A stretch of DNA of 25,239 bases from Lentisphaeria bacterium UBA1776 (GCA_002314605.1 DCGO01000105.1:1-25239), one strand, 5' to 3'. Shown: positions 14,859 to 22,659, counted from the stretch's first letter. Notes: a model not told the origin generated them from the letters alone. Program-made: numbers and translations.

Positions 14859-17160
14859 GATACACCTGCTTTTCCGCCATGCGCTTCAGCCGCAAAGCAT
14901 TGGCGATCACCGAAACGCTTGAAAGACTCATGGCCAGACACCCGATCACCGGGCTGAAGTGCCAGCCAAAAACAGGATACAGAACTCCCGCAGCCAGCGG
15001 AATGGCCAGAATATTGTAAATAAAGGCGAAAAAGAGATTCTGACGGGTGTTCCGGCCCAACGCCGTCCCCAGATCCATGGCCCGGACCAATCCCCCCAGA
15101 TCCCGGCCGAGGAGAGTCATGCCGGCACTCTTCATGGCCGCATCCGCTCCGCCGCCCATGGCGATCCCCACATCCGCCGCCGCCAGTGCCGCTGCATCGT
15201 TGATGCCGTCCCCCACCATGGCCGTGATGCCCTCCCGTTGACGGGCCCGGACGATTTCGTACTTTTTCTCCGGCAGAACACCACCAACGACATCCGTAAT
15301 CCCCAACTGTCTTCCGGCGGCGGCGGCAGTTTTCGGGTCATCCCCGGAAAGGAGCGTGAGACGGATCCCCCGCTTCTGCAGAGCCTCCACCGCCGGCAGG
15401 GTCTCCGGCCGGACGGGGTCCGAGACCACGGGAGCCCCCAGAAGGCACCCTGATTCCGCCACAAAAAACACCGTTTCCCCGGCAGAAAGCACCCGTTCCA
15501 TGCCGGATGGCAGACTGGTCATATCCACCTGATGCACTTTCATCCACTCTCCGCTGCCGATCAGGACCTCCGCACCGTCCACCCTGGCGGATACCCCCAT
15601 TCCCGGCACGGCGGCAAAGCCGACTGCTTCCGGAATGGCCAGATGGCGCTCCTCGGCGGCCTCCGCCACGGCCTTCGCCAGCGGGTGACTGCTGTGACGC
15701 TCCACGGCGGCGGCAATGGCAAGAAGGTGCTCCCGCTCCGACTGCTTCGAGTCGGTCAGAATCTCCATGAGTCTTGGACGGCCTTCCGTGACGGTGCCGG
15801 TCTTGTCAAGGATCACATTGCGAACATGCCGGATGGCCTCCAGCGTCCCTGCGTCCCGGACCAGAATGCCGTGCTTCGCGGCAATCCCGATGGCCACCAC
15901 AATGGACATGGGAGCCGCCAGCCCCAATGCACAGGGACAGGCGATCAGAAGTACCGCAATACCGCTTGAAAAACCCATTTCCAGATTGCCGTATCCCCAT
16001 GTCCACACCCCGAAAGCCCCGATGGAGCACAGGAGCACCACCGGGACAAAAACGGCGGAAACCGTATCCACCAGACGCCTGGCCGGGGGCCGGCTTGCCT
16101 GCGCCTCGGCAACCAGCGCAATCATCCTCGCCAGCATGGTCTCATCTCCCAACTTCTCCGCACGTATGTCGAAACTCCCGGAGGTGTTCAGTGTCCCTGC
16201 AATCACGGCGGAGCCTCTGCCGCAGCTTTCCGGCATGGATTCTCCGGTCATCAGAGATTTGTCCACCGCGCCAAGGCCGCCGGTCACGGTACCATCTACC
16301 GGAATTTTCTCGCCCGCCCGGATCCGCAGAAGGTCTCCGGGACGAACCTCGTCAAGTTCCACCGTCTCCAGACTCCCGTCGGGACGGATCCGGCTGGCCA
16401 CCGGAGGCGCCAGATCCAGCAGGGCATTCAGTGCCTCGGAGGTTTTGGCCCGGGCCCGGGCCTCCAGGACCTGTCCGAACAGGATCAAGGTGGCGATCAT
16501 GGCCGCTTCCTGGAAATAGACCCTCGGCCATCCGCCATCCCGCATGGATTCAGGGAGCCACGGTGCCAGAATGAGATCGGCGATACTGGCCAGATATGAC
16601 GCACCGATCCCCAGCAGGATCAACGTGAACATATTGAAGTGCAGTGTCCGGATGGACACGATCCCCCGCACCAGCAGAAAACGCCCCGGCCATGCCAGAA
16701 GGATCGTGGCAGCGGCAAATCCGGTGAAGATCCGCCAGCCCGGCATATTCGCCTCCTTCAGAAAGAGCATGCCGCCGATCATCCCGACGGTCAGCACAAG
16801 AGAAAGGATGAATTTGCAGACAAGGAGCCGGTATTCGCACCGTTCTTCCGTCCGTGCCGCCAGCGCCGCCCGGATGCTTCCGGAAGAGAGCTTCGGTTCC
16901 AGCATCATGCCGCACTTGGGACAGGCGCTCCGGCGGTCGGACTCCACGCCGGGACACATGGGACAAAAATACACCGTCCCGGCCCCGTCCGGCTTTTCCG
17001 CGGGTTCCGCCTGAGGCTTCAGGTACTTCGCCGGATCGGCCAGAAATCTCTCCCGGCAGTGTTCACAGCAGAATCCGTAACGTGTTCCCAGGTGATCGCA
17101 GGAAATCTTTGCCGGCTCCGCTACGGTCATCCCGCACACCGGATCGATCAGTCCTTCCAT
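14851..17160 (-). CDS. copA: Cu+-exporting P1B-type ATPase with N-terminal YHS and metal-binding domains
   Basis: A 769-residue heavy-metal pump. The N-terminus has a YHS domain (about 5-48, DPVCGMTV and FCCEHC) and a short heavy-metal-binding domain (about 63-88, YFCPMCPG with CPKCGMML) in place of an HMA domain. The core is complete: TGES (305-308), the transport motif CPC (408-410), phosphorylated D452 in DKTGT, HP (492-493) and GDGIND (650-655). Late membrane helices carry YN (715-716) and MSLSS (744-748), the signature set of the Cu+ (P1B-1) subgroup. The family consensus CPMHP reads CPMCP here, a His-to-Cys change. AAGGAGG precedes the ATG at 17160. It may defend against copper or metallate an enzyme; Ag+ transport is also possible. 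Confidence 0.92.
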   Translation of the reverse strand: MEGLIDPVCGMTVAEPAKISCDHLGTRYGFCCEHCRERFLADPAKYLKPQAEPAEKPDGAGTVYFCPMCPGVESDRRSACPKCGMMLEPKLSSGSIRAALAARTEERCEYRLLVCKFILSLVLTVGMIGGMLFLKEANMPGWRIFTGFAAATILLAWPGRFLLVRGIVSIRTLHFNMFTLILLGIGASYLASIADLILAPWLPESMRDGGWPRVYFQEAAMIATLILFGQVLEARARAKTSEALNALLDLAPPVASRIRPDGSLETVELDEVRPGDLLRIRAGEKIPVDGTVTGGLGAVDKSLMTGESMPESCGRGSAVIAGTLNTSGSFDIRAEKLGDETMLARMIALVAEAQASRPPARRLVDTVSAVFVPVVLLCSIGAFGVWTWGYGNLEMGFSSGIAVLLIACPCALGLAAPMSIVVAIGIAAKHGILVRDAGTLEAIRHVRNVILDKTGTVTEGRPRLMEILTDSKQSEREHLLAIAAAVERHSSHPLAKAVAEAAEERHLAIPEAVGFAAVPGMGVSARVDGAEVLIGSGEWMKVHQVDMTSLPSGMERVLSAGETVFFVAESGCLLGAPVVSDPVRPETLPAVEALQKRGIRLTLLSGDDPKTAAAAGRQLGITDVVGGVLPEKKYEIVRARQREGITAMVGDGINDAAALAAADVGIAMGGGADAAMKSAGMTLLGRDLGGLVRAMDLGTALGRNTRQNLFFAFIYNILAIPLAAGVLYPVFGWHFSPVIGCLAMSLSSVSVIANALRLKRMAEKQVYHG

Positions 17161-17197
17161 AGTCCGCCTCCTTGCTTTGGCTCAAATCTCCTTCATA

Positions 17198-17225
17198 AAA
17201 ATACCATGTCCCGGAGATTTTGCAA
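17198..17225 (-). promoter_or_regulatory. Predicted promoter for copA-radical SAM
   Basis: On the minus strand, TTGCAA (17220-17225), a 16-bp spacer and TATTTT (17198-17203) lie in the 80-bp gap between the RIC gene and copA, so copA can probably be transcribed independently. I see no clear CueR- or CopY-type operator. Confidence 0.45.
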
Positions 17226-17240
17226 GTCAGATCGGAAGAC

Positions 17241-17726
17241 TCAGGACTCCATACCGGCGGCGGCCCGTGGGAAAAGCACGTTGTTTTCGAGATAGAAGTG
17301 TTCCCGGATCATGGCGTCGATCATGGCAAAATTGGCGGCAAGAAATTCCAGCTTGGCCCGGCGGCTCCGGCGGCTTTCCAGCGCCCGGCGGAAGAGACTG
17401 CGGATAAACGGAAGTTTTTCCCGCAGACAGGCGTGATGGGTGCGGACCAGAAAATCCGTCAGATCCCCGGTCAGACTGTTTTCCCACGCACCCCCAATGC
17501 GGTTTTCCTGGGATTCCAGCGTCCTGGAAATGAGCTGCCGGAGCTGCATGAGCGAGAGTCCCGCCGCCGATGCCGCTCCTTCAATATTCCGGTCCGGATC
17601 GCTGCGGCAGCATTCGATGCCCGCGTGATCCAGCGCCGACCGCACGACGGCACCGACGGCTCCCAGATCCCCGATCCGTCCGTACCGGAGATCCACGCCG
17701 TCCATCAGAAAATTTTCCATAACCAT
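17241..17726 (-). CDS. Short RIC/ScdA/YtfE-like hemerythrin protein
   Basis: A 161-residue protein resembling the RIC (repair of iron centres) family, diiron proteins that restore Fe-S clusters after nitric oxide or oxidative stress. The N-terminal part matches the ScdA_N domain: about residues 18-65, with the GIECC cysteine pair at 39-40 and the following GAASAAGLSL. The hemerythrin-like part has THHACLREKLP (96-106) and REHFYLENNVLFPRA (141-155), with candidate ligands H97/H98, E103, H143 and E147. It is shorter than usual (about 220-240), and the middle His-bearing helix seems replaced by an arginine-rich stretch. I chose the ATG at 17726, behind an AAGG-containing G8 run. A longer frame from 17882 crosses the promoter. 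Confidence 0.7.
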   Translation of the reverse strand: MVMENFLMDGVDLRYGRIGDLGAVGAVVRSALDHAGIECCRSDPDRNIEGAASAAGLSLMQLRQLISRTLESQENRIGGAWENSLTGDLTDFLVRTHHACLREKLPFIRSLFRRALESRRSRRAKLEFLAANFAMIDAMIREHFYLENNVLFPRAAAGMES

Positions 17727-17733
17727 AACTTTT

Positions 17734-17741
17734 CCCCCCCC
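17734..17741 (-). repeat. Homopolymeric G8 tract at the RIC ribosome-binding site
   Basis: Eight G on the coding strand, starting with the AAGG of the ribosome-binding site and ending 7 bases before the chosen ATG (17726). Length changes would alter ribosome-binding-site strength or spacing without changing the protein. Confidence 0.8.
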
Positions 17742-17745
17742 TTGT

Positions 17746-17789
17746 TGCAGGTTCTGCCTGCACCATAGTCCGCCCTCCGCATTTTTCAA
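17746..17789 (-). promoter_or_regulatory. Possible promoter and palindromic operator for the RIC gene
   Basis: On the minus strand, TTGAAA (17784-17789), 16 bp, then TATGGT (17762-17767). It is followed directly by an inverted repeat TGCAGG-N5-CCTGCA (17746-17762) that touches the -10 box, a good place for a repressor. Both calls are weak individually. Confidence 0.35.
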
Positions 17790-17890
17790 ATCCGGCACCG
17801 GAAACGGAAATGAGAACGCTTCCGGCATCGTGACTATTCCTATGCGGAAGTCCGCCTGTCCGGAAAGTGGAAAAAACCTCATCTGCGTGC

Positions 17891-17926
17891 TATATTATAA
17901 CCGGGGGTATTCATGTGACGCCCCCG
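17891..17926 (+). promoter_or_regulatory. Predicted -10 box and 5' leader hairpin of the glycosyltransferase gene
   Basis: TATATT (17891-17896) with only a weak -35 (TGGAAA, 17868-17873). The transcript would start near 17903, at the left arm of a hairpin CGGGGG-N13-CCCCCG (17902-17926). This could protect the 5' end of the message or affect translation of the gene starting at 17942. Confidence 0.4.
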
Positions 17927-17941
17927 TGTGGAGAAGGCATT

Positions 17942-19768
17942 ATGGAACTCAAAAGTAAAATTCAATCTCCCTTTTTCTGGCTGTATCTCGCGGCAGTCAT
18001 CCTGCTCTTCTGCTGTCTCGGAACCGGGAGCATCATCAATTCCGAGGGCCGCTGGTTCGCCATCGCACGGGAAATGATGCAGACAGGGGATTATCTCCAC
18101 CCCTCCATCAACGGACAGCCCTATTTCGACAAACCCCTGGTCTCCTACTGGCTCATCTGTCTCTTTTCCCTCTTTACCGGCGGAGTCACGGCGTGGAGTG
18201 CCCGAATCCCCAGCGCGCTGGCCGCACTCCTGACACTCTTCTGCACCGTCCGGATCACGCATCGGCTTTTCTCGAAACGGGCGGCGCTGTGGGGAGGCTG
18301 GGTACTGCTCACCGCATACAGTTTTGCCTACTGGGGCAGGTCCGCCGAGGCGGATATGGAACAGATTGCCGCCATCATGGGGGCTCTTGCCGTCTATTTC
18401 GCCGTCCGGGAAAAAAGGACCGTTTGGAGCTATCTCCTCTTCTGGAGCATCTGCGCCGCCGGGGTCCAGACCAAGGGACTTGGAGCGATCATCCTTCCTG
18501 CCGGGATCGCAGGGATCGACATGCTTGTCAACCGGACCGTAAAAAGCCACCTCAACTGGAAAAATCTGCTGGGAGTTACGGCGGGGATTGCCATATATGC
18601 GGTTCCCTTCCTCCTGGAATCTCTTTCCCGTAAAAATTACGACGCCAGCGGCATCGAGCTGGTCTTCCGGGAAAACATCGTCCGGGTGTTCAACCCGTGG
18701 GACCACAAGTCGGAACCCTTCTGGATCTATTTGAAACACCTGCCCAGGCTGCTGATCCCCTGGACCCCCGTCTTCATTCTGGCGCTGGCCCGCTACGTGC
18801 AGCAGACCATCAGCAGGGAAAAATTCTCCCGGGAAAAGCTCTGGCTCCTGGGGAGCATCGCTCTCATCTTTCTCCTCTTTTCCGCTTCCCGGTCCCGCCG
18901 GGTCTATTACATCCTGCCGGCAGTACCCTTCTGCGCCATGCTCTGCGGGGTCTATTTGAGTGAACACGTTCAGGACTGGACCGGCAAAATCACGCGTCTT
19001 CTGCTGAAGATCATCGTTTTATTGATGCCTGTCATCGGGACTGCCGCACTCTGCGCCCCCCTGCTGCTTCTCACCGTTTTCCGCAACTTCATCGTGCCGG
19101 CGGAAATGCAGACGCCCAGGGCATATTTCATCTTTGCACTGCTTCTCCCGGTTTTCGGCCTTGCCATGCTCGTTTATTATTTCCGGATGAAGGACAAGGA
19201 AAATGCGGACCTCGGAAGGGTCTTCGCAGGATTGTGGCTTGTCATGACCGCAGTTCAAGCAGTGGCCATGCCGCTCTTCGGCGCAGATCCCGCTTTCCGC
19301 ACCGAGCGGCGGTTCTGCGAAGAGATCCATGAGCTCCTGACGATCCAGAAGATCCCGGCGGAAAACGTGGCATTCTGGGGGGGGGATTACTCCAGCATGG
19401 TGTACTATCTGAAGCTGGAGCGCCCGGCACGGCTGTACAGCGTTTCTCCCAACACCCGGGAGACCCGCACGTTCTTCAACGACACGGTCACCTGTTTCGG
19501 AATTGACGACTTCCGGAAATTCATTGCCCGGGCCAAGCGGGAGGGCGGTGCCGTCCTCCTGCGGCGGGATACGGCAGAACAACTCAGAAAACAACATCCC
19601 GATCTGTGGGGAGAGTTTTTCCAGCCGGACGGAACGTTTTCCGGCGAGGTTCTGGCGGAACCGGCTTCCATGTTCCAGCTGAAATTTGTTCCGCCCGAAA
19701 AAATGCACCGGGTGATGCGCAAGAAAATGCTCCTGCGGATCTACCCCGTTTTCCCCCGGCTGCGCTGA
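17942..19768 (+). CDS. ArnT/GT39-like membrane glycosyltransferase
   Basis: A 608-residue polytopic inner-membrane protein of the PMT_2/ArnT group, which moves sugars from undecaprenyl phosphate to lipid A, glycans or proteins on the periplasmic face. The first periplasmic loop INSEGRWFAIAREMMQTGDY (32-51), then NGQPYFDKPLVSYWL (57-71), carries the family's acidic active-site region and KP..YW motif. About ten or more hydrophobic segments follow, to roughly residue 450. A soluble C-terminal domain completes it. The start is the ATG at 17942 after GGAGAAGG. A G9 tract (19377-19385, residues 479-482) lies in the C-terminal part. The 3' end overlaps the convergent araC-type gene by 28 bp. The acceptor is unknown; lipid A modification would fit an LPS-bearing cell. 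Confidence 0.85.
   Translation: MELKSKIQSPFFWLYLAAVILLFCCLGTGSIINSEGRWFAIAREMMQTGDYLHPSINGQPYFDKPLVSYWLICLFSLFTGGVTAWSARIPSALAALLTLFCTVRITHRLFSKRAALWGGWVLLTAYSFAYWGRSAEADMEQIAAIMGALAVYFAVREKRTVWSYLLFWSICAAGVQTKGLGAIILPAGIAGIDMLVNRTVKSHLNWKNLLGVTAGIAIYAVPFLLESLSRKNYDASGIELVFRENIVRVFNPWDHKSEPFWIYLKHLPRLLIPWTPVFILALARYVQQTISREKFSREKLWLLGSIALIFLLFSASRSRRVYYILPAVPFCAMLCGVYLSEHVQDWTGKITRLLLKIIVLLMPVIGTAALCAPLLLLTVFRNFIVPAEMQTPRAYFIFALLLPVFGLAMLVYYFRMKDKENADLGRVFAGLWLVMTAVQAVAMPLFGADPAFRTERRFCEEIHELLTIQKIPAENVAFWGGDYSSMVYYLKLERPARLYSVSPNTRETRTFFNDTVTCFGIDDFRKFIARAKREGGAVLLRRDTAEQLRKQHPDLWGEFFQPDGTFSGEVLAEPASMFQLKFVPPEKMHRVMRKKMLLRIYPVFPRLR
19377..19385 (+). repeat. Homopolymeric G9 tract in the glycosyltransferase gene
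   Basis: Nine consecutive G spanning the codons of W479, G480, G481 and the first base of D482. A one-base change would cut off the last quarter of the protein. Confidence 0.9.
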
Positions 19769-20664
19769 AGAGGTCCGGCCTGCGGCAATATGCTTTTGTC
19801 CCGGGCCACCGCCACGGAATTCCGGTATTGTCCCGGAGAGATCCCGAGAATGGCTTTGAAGCGCCGGGCAAAATGATAGGGATCCTGATAACCGAAATGT
19901 TCCGCAACCTGCGCGACCGGCATGTCAAAGTTGATCAGAAACTCGGCGGCATGATTGATCTTCAGACGGTCCACGTAGGTTTTCGGATTGATCCCGGTCC
20001 GCTGAAAAAAGACTCTGCGAAGCTGATCCACGCTCAAATTGCAGAGTTCCGCCATTTCCTGCACGCTCCACCACCGCTCCGGATTTTCGCGGATCTCTTT
20101 CAGCAGGTCGTCCAGCAGGGGATATCCGGTCTGCGCCCGGGAGTCCCGCTGCAGATAGATTTCCACCAGCAGTTTCTGCAGCTCGATGTTGGCCCGGATC
20201 TGGGAACTCACCGCCGGATCGGAGGCATGTTCCAGGATAACGGGCAGCCGCCGGATGTGTCCGAAGGGAAACACCCCGCAGGAAATCACCCCCGCACGCA
20301 CAAGCATATCAGCAACGGGACCGCAGAAGTTCAGGAAATCTTCACAGTAACGCTCGCCCCCGATCCCGCCGTACCGGTTCAAAGTTCCGGGAGTCATGAT
20401 CACGCAGTCCCCCGGATGGACGGCATATTCCCTGCCGTCCTCCAGCCACAGCCGCCCCTCACCCTGATACATGTGGGAGATCGAGTAAAATTCAAAGTAC
20501 CTTTTCTGCGGCAGTTTCATGTAGGAATCCGGTACAGATGTGCCGTTCCCGCCCCGGAAGATCCACAATCCGTACTGTTTGTGGATCTCCCGCAATCCTC
20601 CGGCCGGCAGACGGTGGACCTGCGGGTCCGTTTTTTTGTCATTACTCATGCTGTTTTTATCCAT
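19741..20664 (-). CDS. AraC-family transcriptional regulator
   Basis: A predicted 307-residue regulator with an N-terminal cupin-like ligand-binding domain (around FEFYSISHMYQGEGRLWLED and YAVHPGDCVIMTPG, typical of sugar-sensing AraC proteins). The C-terminal double helix-turn-helix (SVQEMAELCNLSVDQLRRVF, then PVAQVAEHFGYQDPYHFARRFK and SPGQYR) is complete. The start is unclear: ATG at 20664 or 20649 are both plausible, neither has a strong ribosome-binding site, and the longest frame (20727) would enter the divergent promoter region. It is divergent from the isomerase and oxidoreductase genes and probably controls them. Its 3' end overlaps the convergent glycosyltransferase gene by 28 bp. 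Confidence 0.88.
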   Translation of the reverse strand: MDKNSMSNDKKTDPQVHRLPAGGLREIHKQYGLWIFRGGNGTSVPDSYMKLPQKRYFEFYSISHMYQGEGRLWLEDGREYAVHPGDCVIMTPGTLNRYGGIGGERYCEDFLNFCGPVADMLVRAGVISCGVFPFGHIRRLPVILEHASDPAVSSQIRANIELQKLLVEIYLQRDSRAQTGYPLLDDLLKEIRENPERWWSVQEMAELCNLSVDQLRRVFFQRTGINPKTYVDRLKINHAAEFLINFDMPVAQVAEHFGYQDPYHFARRFKAILGISPGQYRNSVAVARDKSILPQAGPLQRSRGKTG

Positions 20665-20687
20665 TTCAATTCTTTGATTCAGGTGTA

Positions 20688-20715
20688 AATTTAACGGTGT
20701 TTGATCATTTTTCAA
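20688..20715 (-). promoter_or_regulatory. Possible promoter of the araC-type gene
   Basis: On the minus strand, TTGAAA (20710-20715), 16 bp, then TAAATT (20688-20693). The -35 lies inside the adjoining palindrome at 20698-20718, suggesting autoregulation. Confidence 0.35.
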
Positions 20716-20718
20716 ACA
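20698..20718. promoter_or_regulatory. Palindrome in the araC/isomerase divergent region
   Basis: A perfect inverted repeat TGTTTGA-N7-TCAAACA of 21 bp, centred between the divergent genes and 30 bp upstream of the isomerase start. It is a candidate operator for the AraC-type protein or for another regulator. Confidence 0.45.
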
Positions 20719-20747
20719 GTTTTGCAAAATAAAGGAGAATGGAAATC

Positions 20748-21590
20748 ATGAAGATCGGTGCATTGGATTCCTCTTTGCATCAGCCGCTGGAAATCACGGT
20801 CGGAAAATTTGCGGAAATGGGCCTGCAGGGGATCCAGATCAATACCACCCGGGATGCGCTGGGGATCACCGACGCCCGCCTCGCCGAAATCAAAAAAATG
20901 TGCGCCGATAACGGGCTTGCGATCTCCGCCGTCTGCGGCATGATCTCCGGCGTCCGGTTCGGGGTCAGAAGTGAATGGAGGAAAAGCGTCGAGGTCTTCA
21001 GGACGATCATCGAAAATGCGGCCAAACTGGGTTCTCATGTGGTGACTACGCATATCGGTGTCGTCCCGGACGATCCGGCAAGCGAAGTTTTCTCCATCAT
21101 GGTCCAATCCATGGGGGCCTGTGCCGAATATGCGGCGACATGCGATGCGGTTCTGGCCATTGAGACCGGCCCGGAAAAACCGGAAACGCTGCTGAATCTC
21201 CTGCGGGCGGTCAACTCCAGAGGACTGGGGGTCAACCTTGATCCGGCCAACCTCCGGATGGTCGCCAGTGTCGATCCGGTCCATGCGGTGGAAGTCCTCG
21301 GGGAATACATCGTTCACACGCATGCCAAGGACGGCAACAATCTCTATCCCGGATCTCCCGCCGCTTTTTACGGAGTCTATGATGCGGACGGGACTCCCCG
21401 CAAAGTTCCGGAAAAAAGAGCGGAATTTGAAGAGGTCCCGCTGGGACAGGGACAGGTTCCCTGGGACGGCTATCTTGCCGCCCTGAAAAACTGCGGATAT
21501 GACGGATTCCTCACCATCGAGCGGGAATGCGGCCCGGATCCGGAAGGGGATATCCGTCTGGCACTGAATTTTCTCAAAACCAAAATATGA
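20748..21590 (+). CDS. TIM-barrel sugar isomerase/epimerase (xylose isomerase-like)
   Basis: A 280-residue TIM-barrel protein of the sugar phosphate isomerase/epimerase superfamily (IolE, tagatose/psicose epimerase and relatives). Probable divalent-metal ligands are E139 (LAIETG), D165 (GVNLDPANL), H192 (VHTHAKDG) and E258 (LTIERECG), in the usual Glu-Asp-His-Glu order. The ATG at 20748 lies 10 bp after AAAGGAG; the ATG at 20739 is only 1 bp from it and is unlikely. It is followed 8 bp later by a Gfo/Idh/MocA oxidoreductase. This pairing is common in pathways that oxidise and epimerise sugars or cyclitols, or that release sugars from glycosides through 3-keto intermediates. The substrate is unknown. 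Confidence 0.82.
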   Translation: MKIGALDSSLHQPLEITVGKFAEMGLQGIQINTTRDALGITDARLAEIKKMCADNGLAISAVCGMISGVRFGVRSEWRKSVEVFRTIIENAAKLGSHVVTTHIGVVPDDPASEVFSIMVQSMGACAEYAATCDAVLAIETGPEKPETLLNLLRAVNSRGLGVNLDPANLRMVASVDPVHAVEVLGEYIVHTHAKDGNNLYPGSPAAFYGVYDADGTPRKVPEKRAEFEEVPLGQGQVPWDGYLAALKNCGYDGFLTIERECGPDPEGDIRLALNFLKTKI

Positions 21591-21598
21591 GGTGAAAT

Positions 21599-22612
21599 AT
21601 GGCGAAGGAAATCAGAGCGGCACTGATCGGCTACGGCGGAATGGGCCATTTCCACGCATCCTGTTACCCGAAACAGCAGCATGTGAAACTGGTGGCCGTC
21701 TGTGACTGCAACCCGGAGAAATTCAAGGAGAAAAAGGCGGAGATCAATCTGGGGGAAAGCGGCGACTCTTCCCTGAAAGACATCGCTACCTTCGGCTCCT
21801 ACGAGGAACTCTGCAGGGGGATCAGATTCGACATGCTTGATATCTGTCTTCCCTGTCACCTGCATGCGGAATATGCAATCCGGGCCATGCGCGACGGATA
21901 TCATGTCCTTTGCGAAAAACCCATGGCAAGGACGGTCGCCCAGGCAGACCGGATGATCCGTGTCTCCCGGGAAACGGGACGGAAACTCATGATCGCCCAG
22001 TGCATCCGCTTTTCTCCCGCCTACCGTTTTCTGAAGGAAATTCATGCCAAAAAGAAATACGGGCAGCTTCTCCGGCTGGACATGCGCAGGAACAGCACCC
22101 TCCCCAAAACGTCCTGGTACCGCGATCCGGCGAAAAGCGGCGGGGCCCTGCTGGACCTGCATCTGCATGACACCGACTTCATCAACAGTCTCCTGGGTGT
22201 GCCGGAAGCGGTTTACACCCAGGGGATCGAACGGGACACCGGCGGCATAGATGACCTGATGAGCAGTTATTATTTTGCCGGTGAAACGGTGGTCAATTCG
22301 GAGGGAAGCTGGTGCAAGGGGAAATGGTTCTGCTCCGGGATCGCGGTCTTCCGGAAAGCGACCCTCGAGATCATCAATGATACGCAGGTCAATATCTACC
22401 GGACCGACCGGAAGACGGAGGAGGTCAGGTTCGACAAAGACACCAATCCGTATTTCAATGAGATCGCGTATTTTGCGGACTGCATCCGCAAAAAAACGGA
22501 GCCGGAACAATGCATGCCGAAAAGCACCCGCGACTCCATCCGGATCGCCGCCGCCGAAGAGCGTTCCGCACGGACGAAACGGAAGGTCCGCCTTCCCCAT
22601 GGACGGGACTGA
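21599..22612 (+). CDS. Gfo/Idh/MocA-family NAD(P)-dependent oxidoreductase
   Basis: A 337-residue dehydrogenase of the glucose-fructose oxidoreductase/inositol dehydrogenase family, acting on sugars or polyols. The N-terminal Rossmann fold has GYGGMG (11-16) and the acidic residue in AVCDCNPEK (33-41). The family motif EKP is at 106-108 (VLCEKPMA). The C-terminal alpha/beta domain contains GGALLDLHLHDTDF (181-194), with the H/D residues used for catalysis in relatives. The length is normal. AGGTGA overlaps the stop of the preceding isomerase gene, so the two are co-transcribed and probably act on the same substrate under the divergent AraC-type regulator. The C-terminus is strongly basic. Confidence 0.9.
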   Translation: MAKEIRAALIGYGGMGHFHASCYPKQQHVKLVAVCDCNPEKFKEKKAEINLGESGDSSLKDIATFGSYEELCRGIRFDMLDICLPCHLHAEYAIRAMRDGYHVLCEKPMARTVAQADRMIRVSRETGRKLMIAQCIRFSPAYRFLKEIHAKKKYGQLLRLDMRRNSTLPKTSWYRDPAKSGGALLDLHLHDTDFINSLLGVPEAVYTQGIERDTGGIDDLMSSYYFAGETVVNSEGSWCKGKWFCSGIAVFRKATLEIINDTQVNIYRTDRKTEEVRFDKDTNPYFNEIAYFADCIRKKTEPEQCMPKSTRDSIRIAAAEERSARTKRKVRLPHGRD

Positions 22613-22659
22613 GGCTTCAGATCTCCTATTGACCCGCGAAGAGAGGATGGGACTTGCGG

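Noticed and set aside
17185..17199. Five-codon upstream frame before copA (ATG AAG GAG ATT TGA on the minus strand)
   Set aside because: It overlaps the predicted transcription start and is short enough to occur by chance; no leader-peptide logic is visible.
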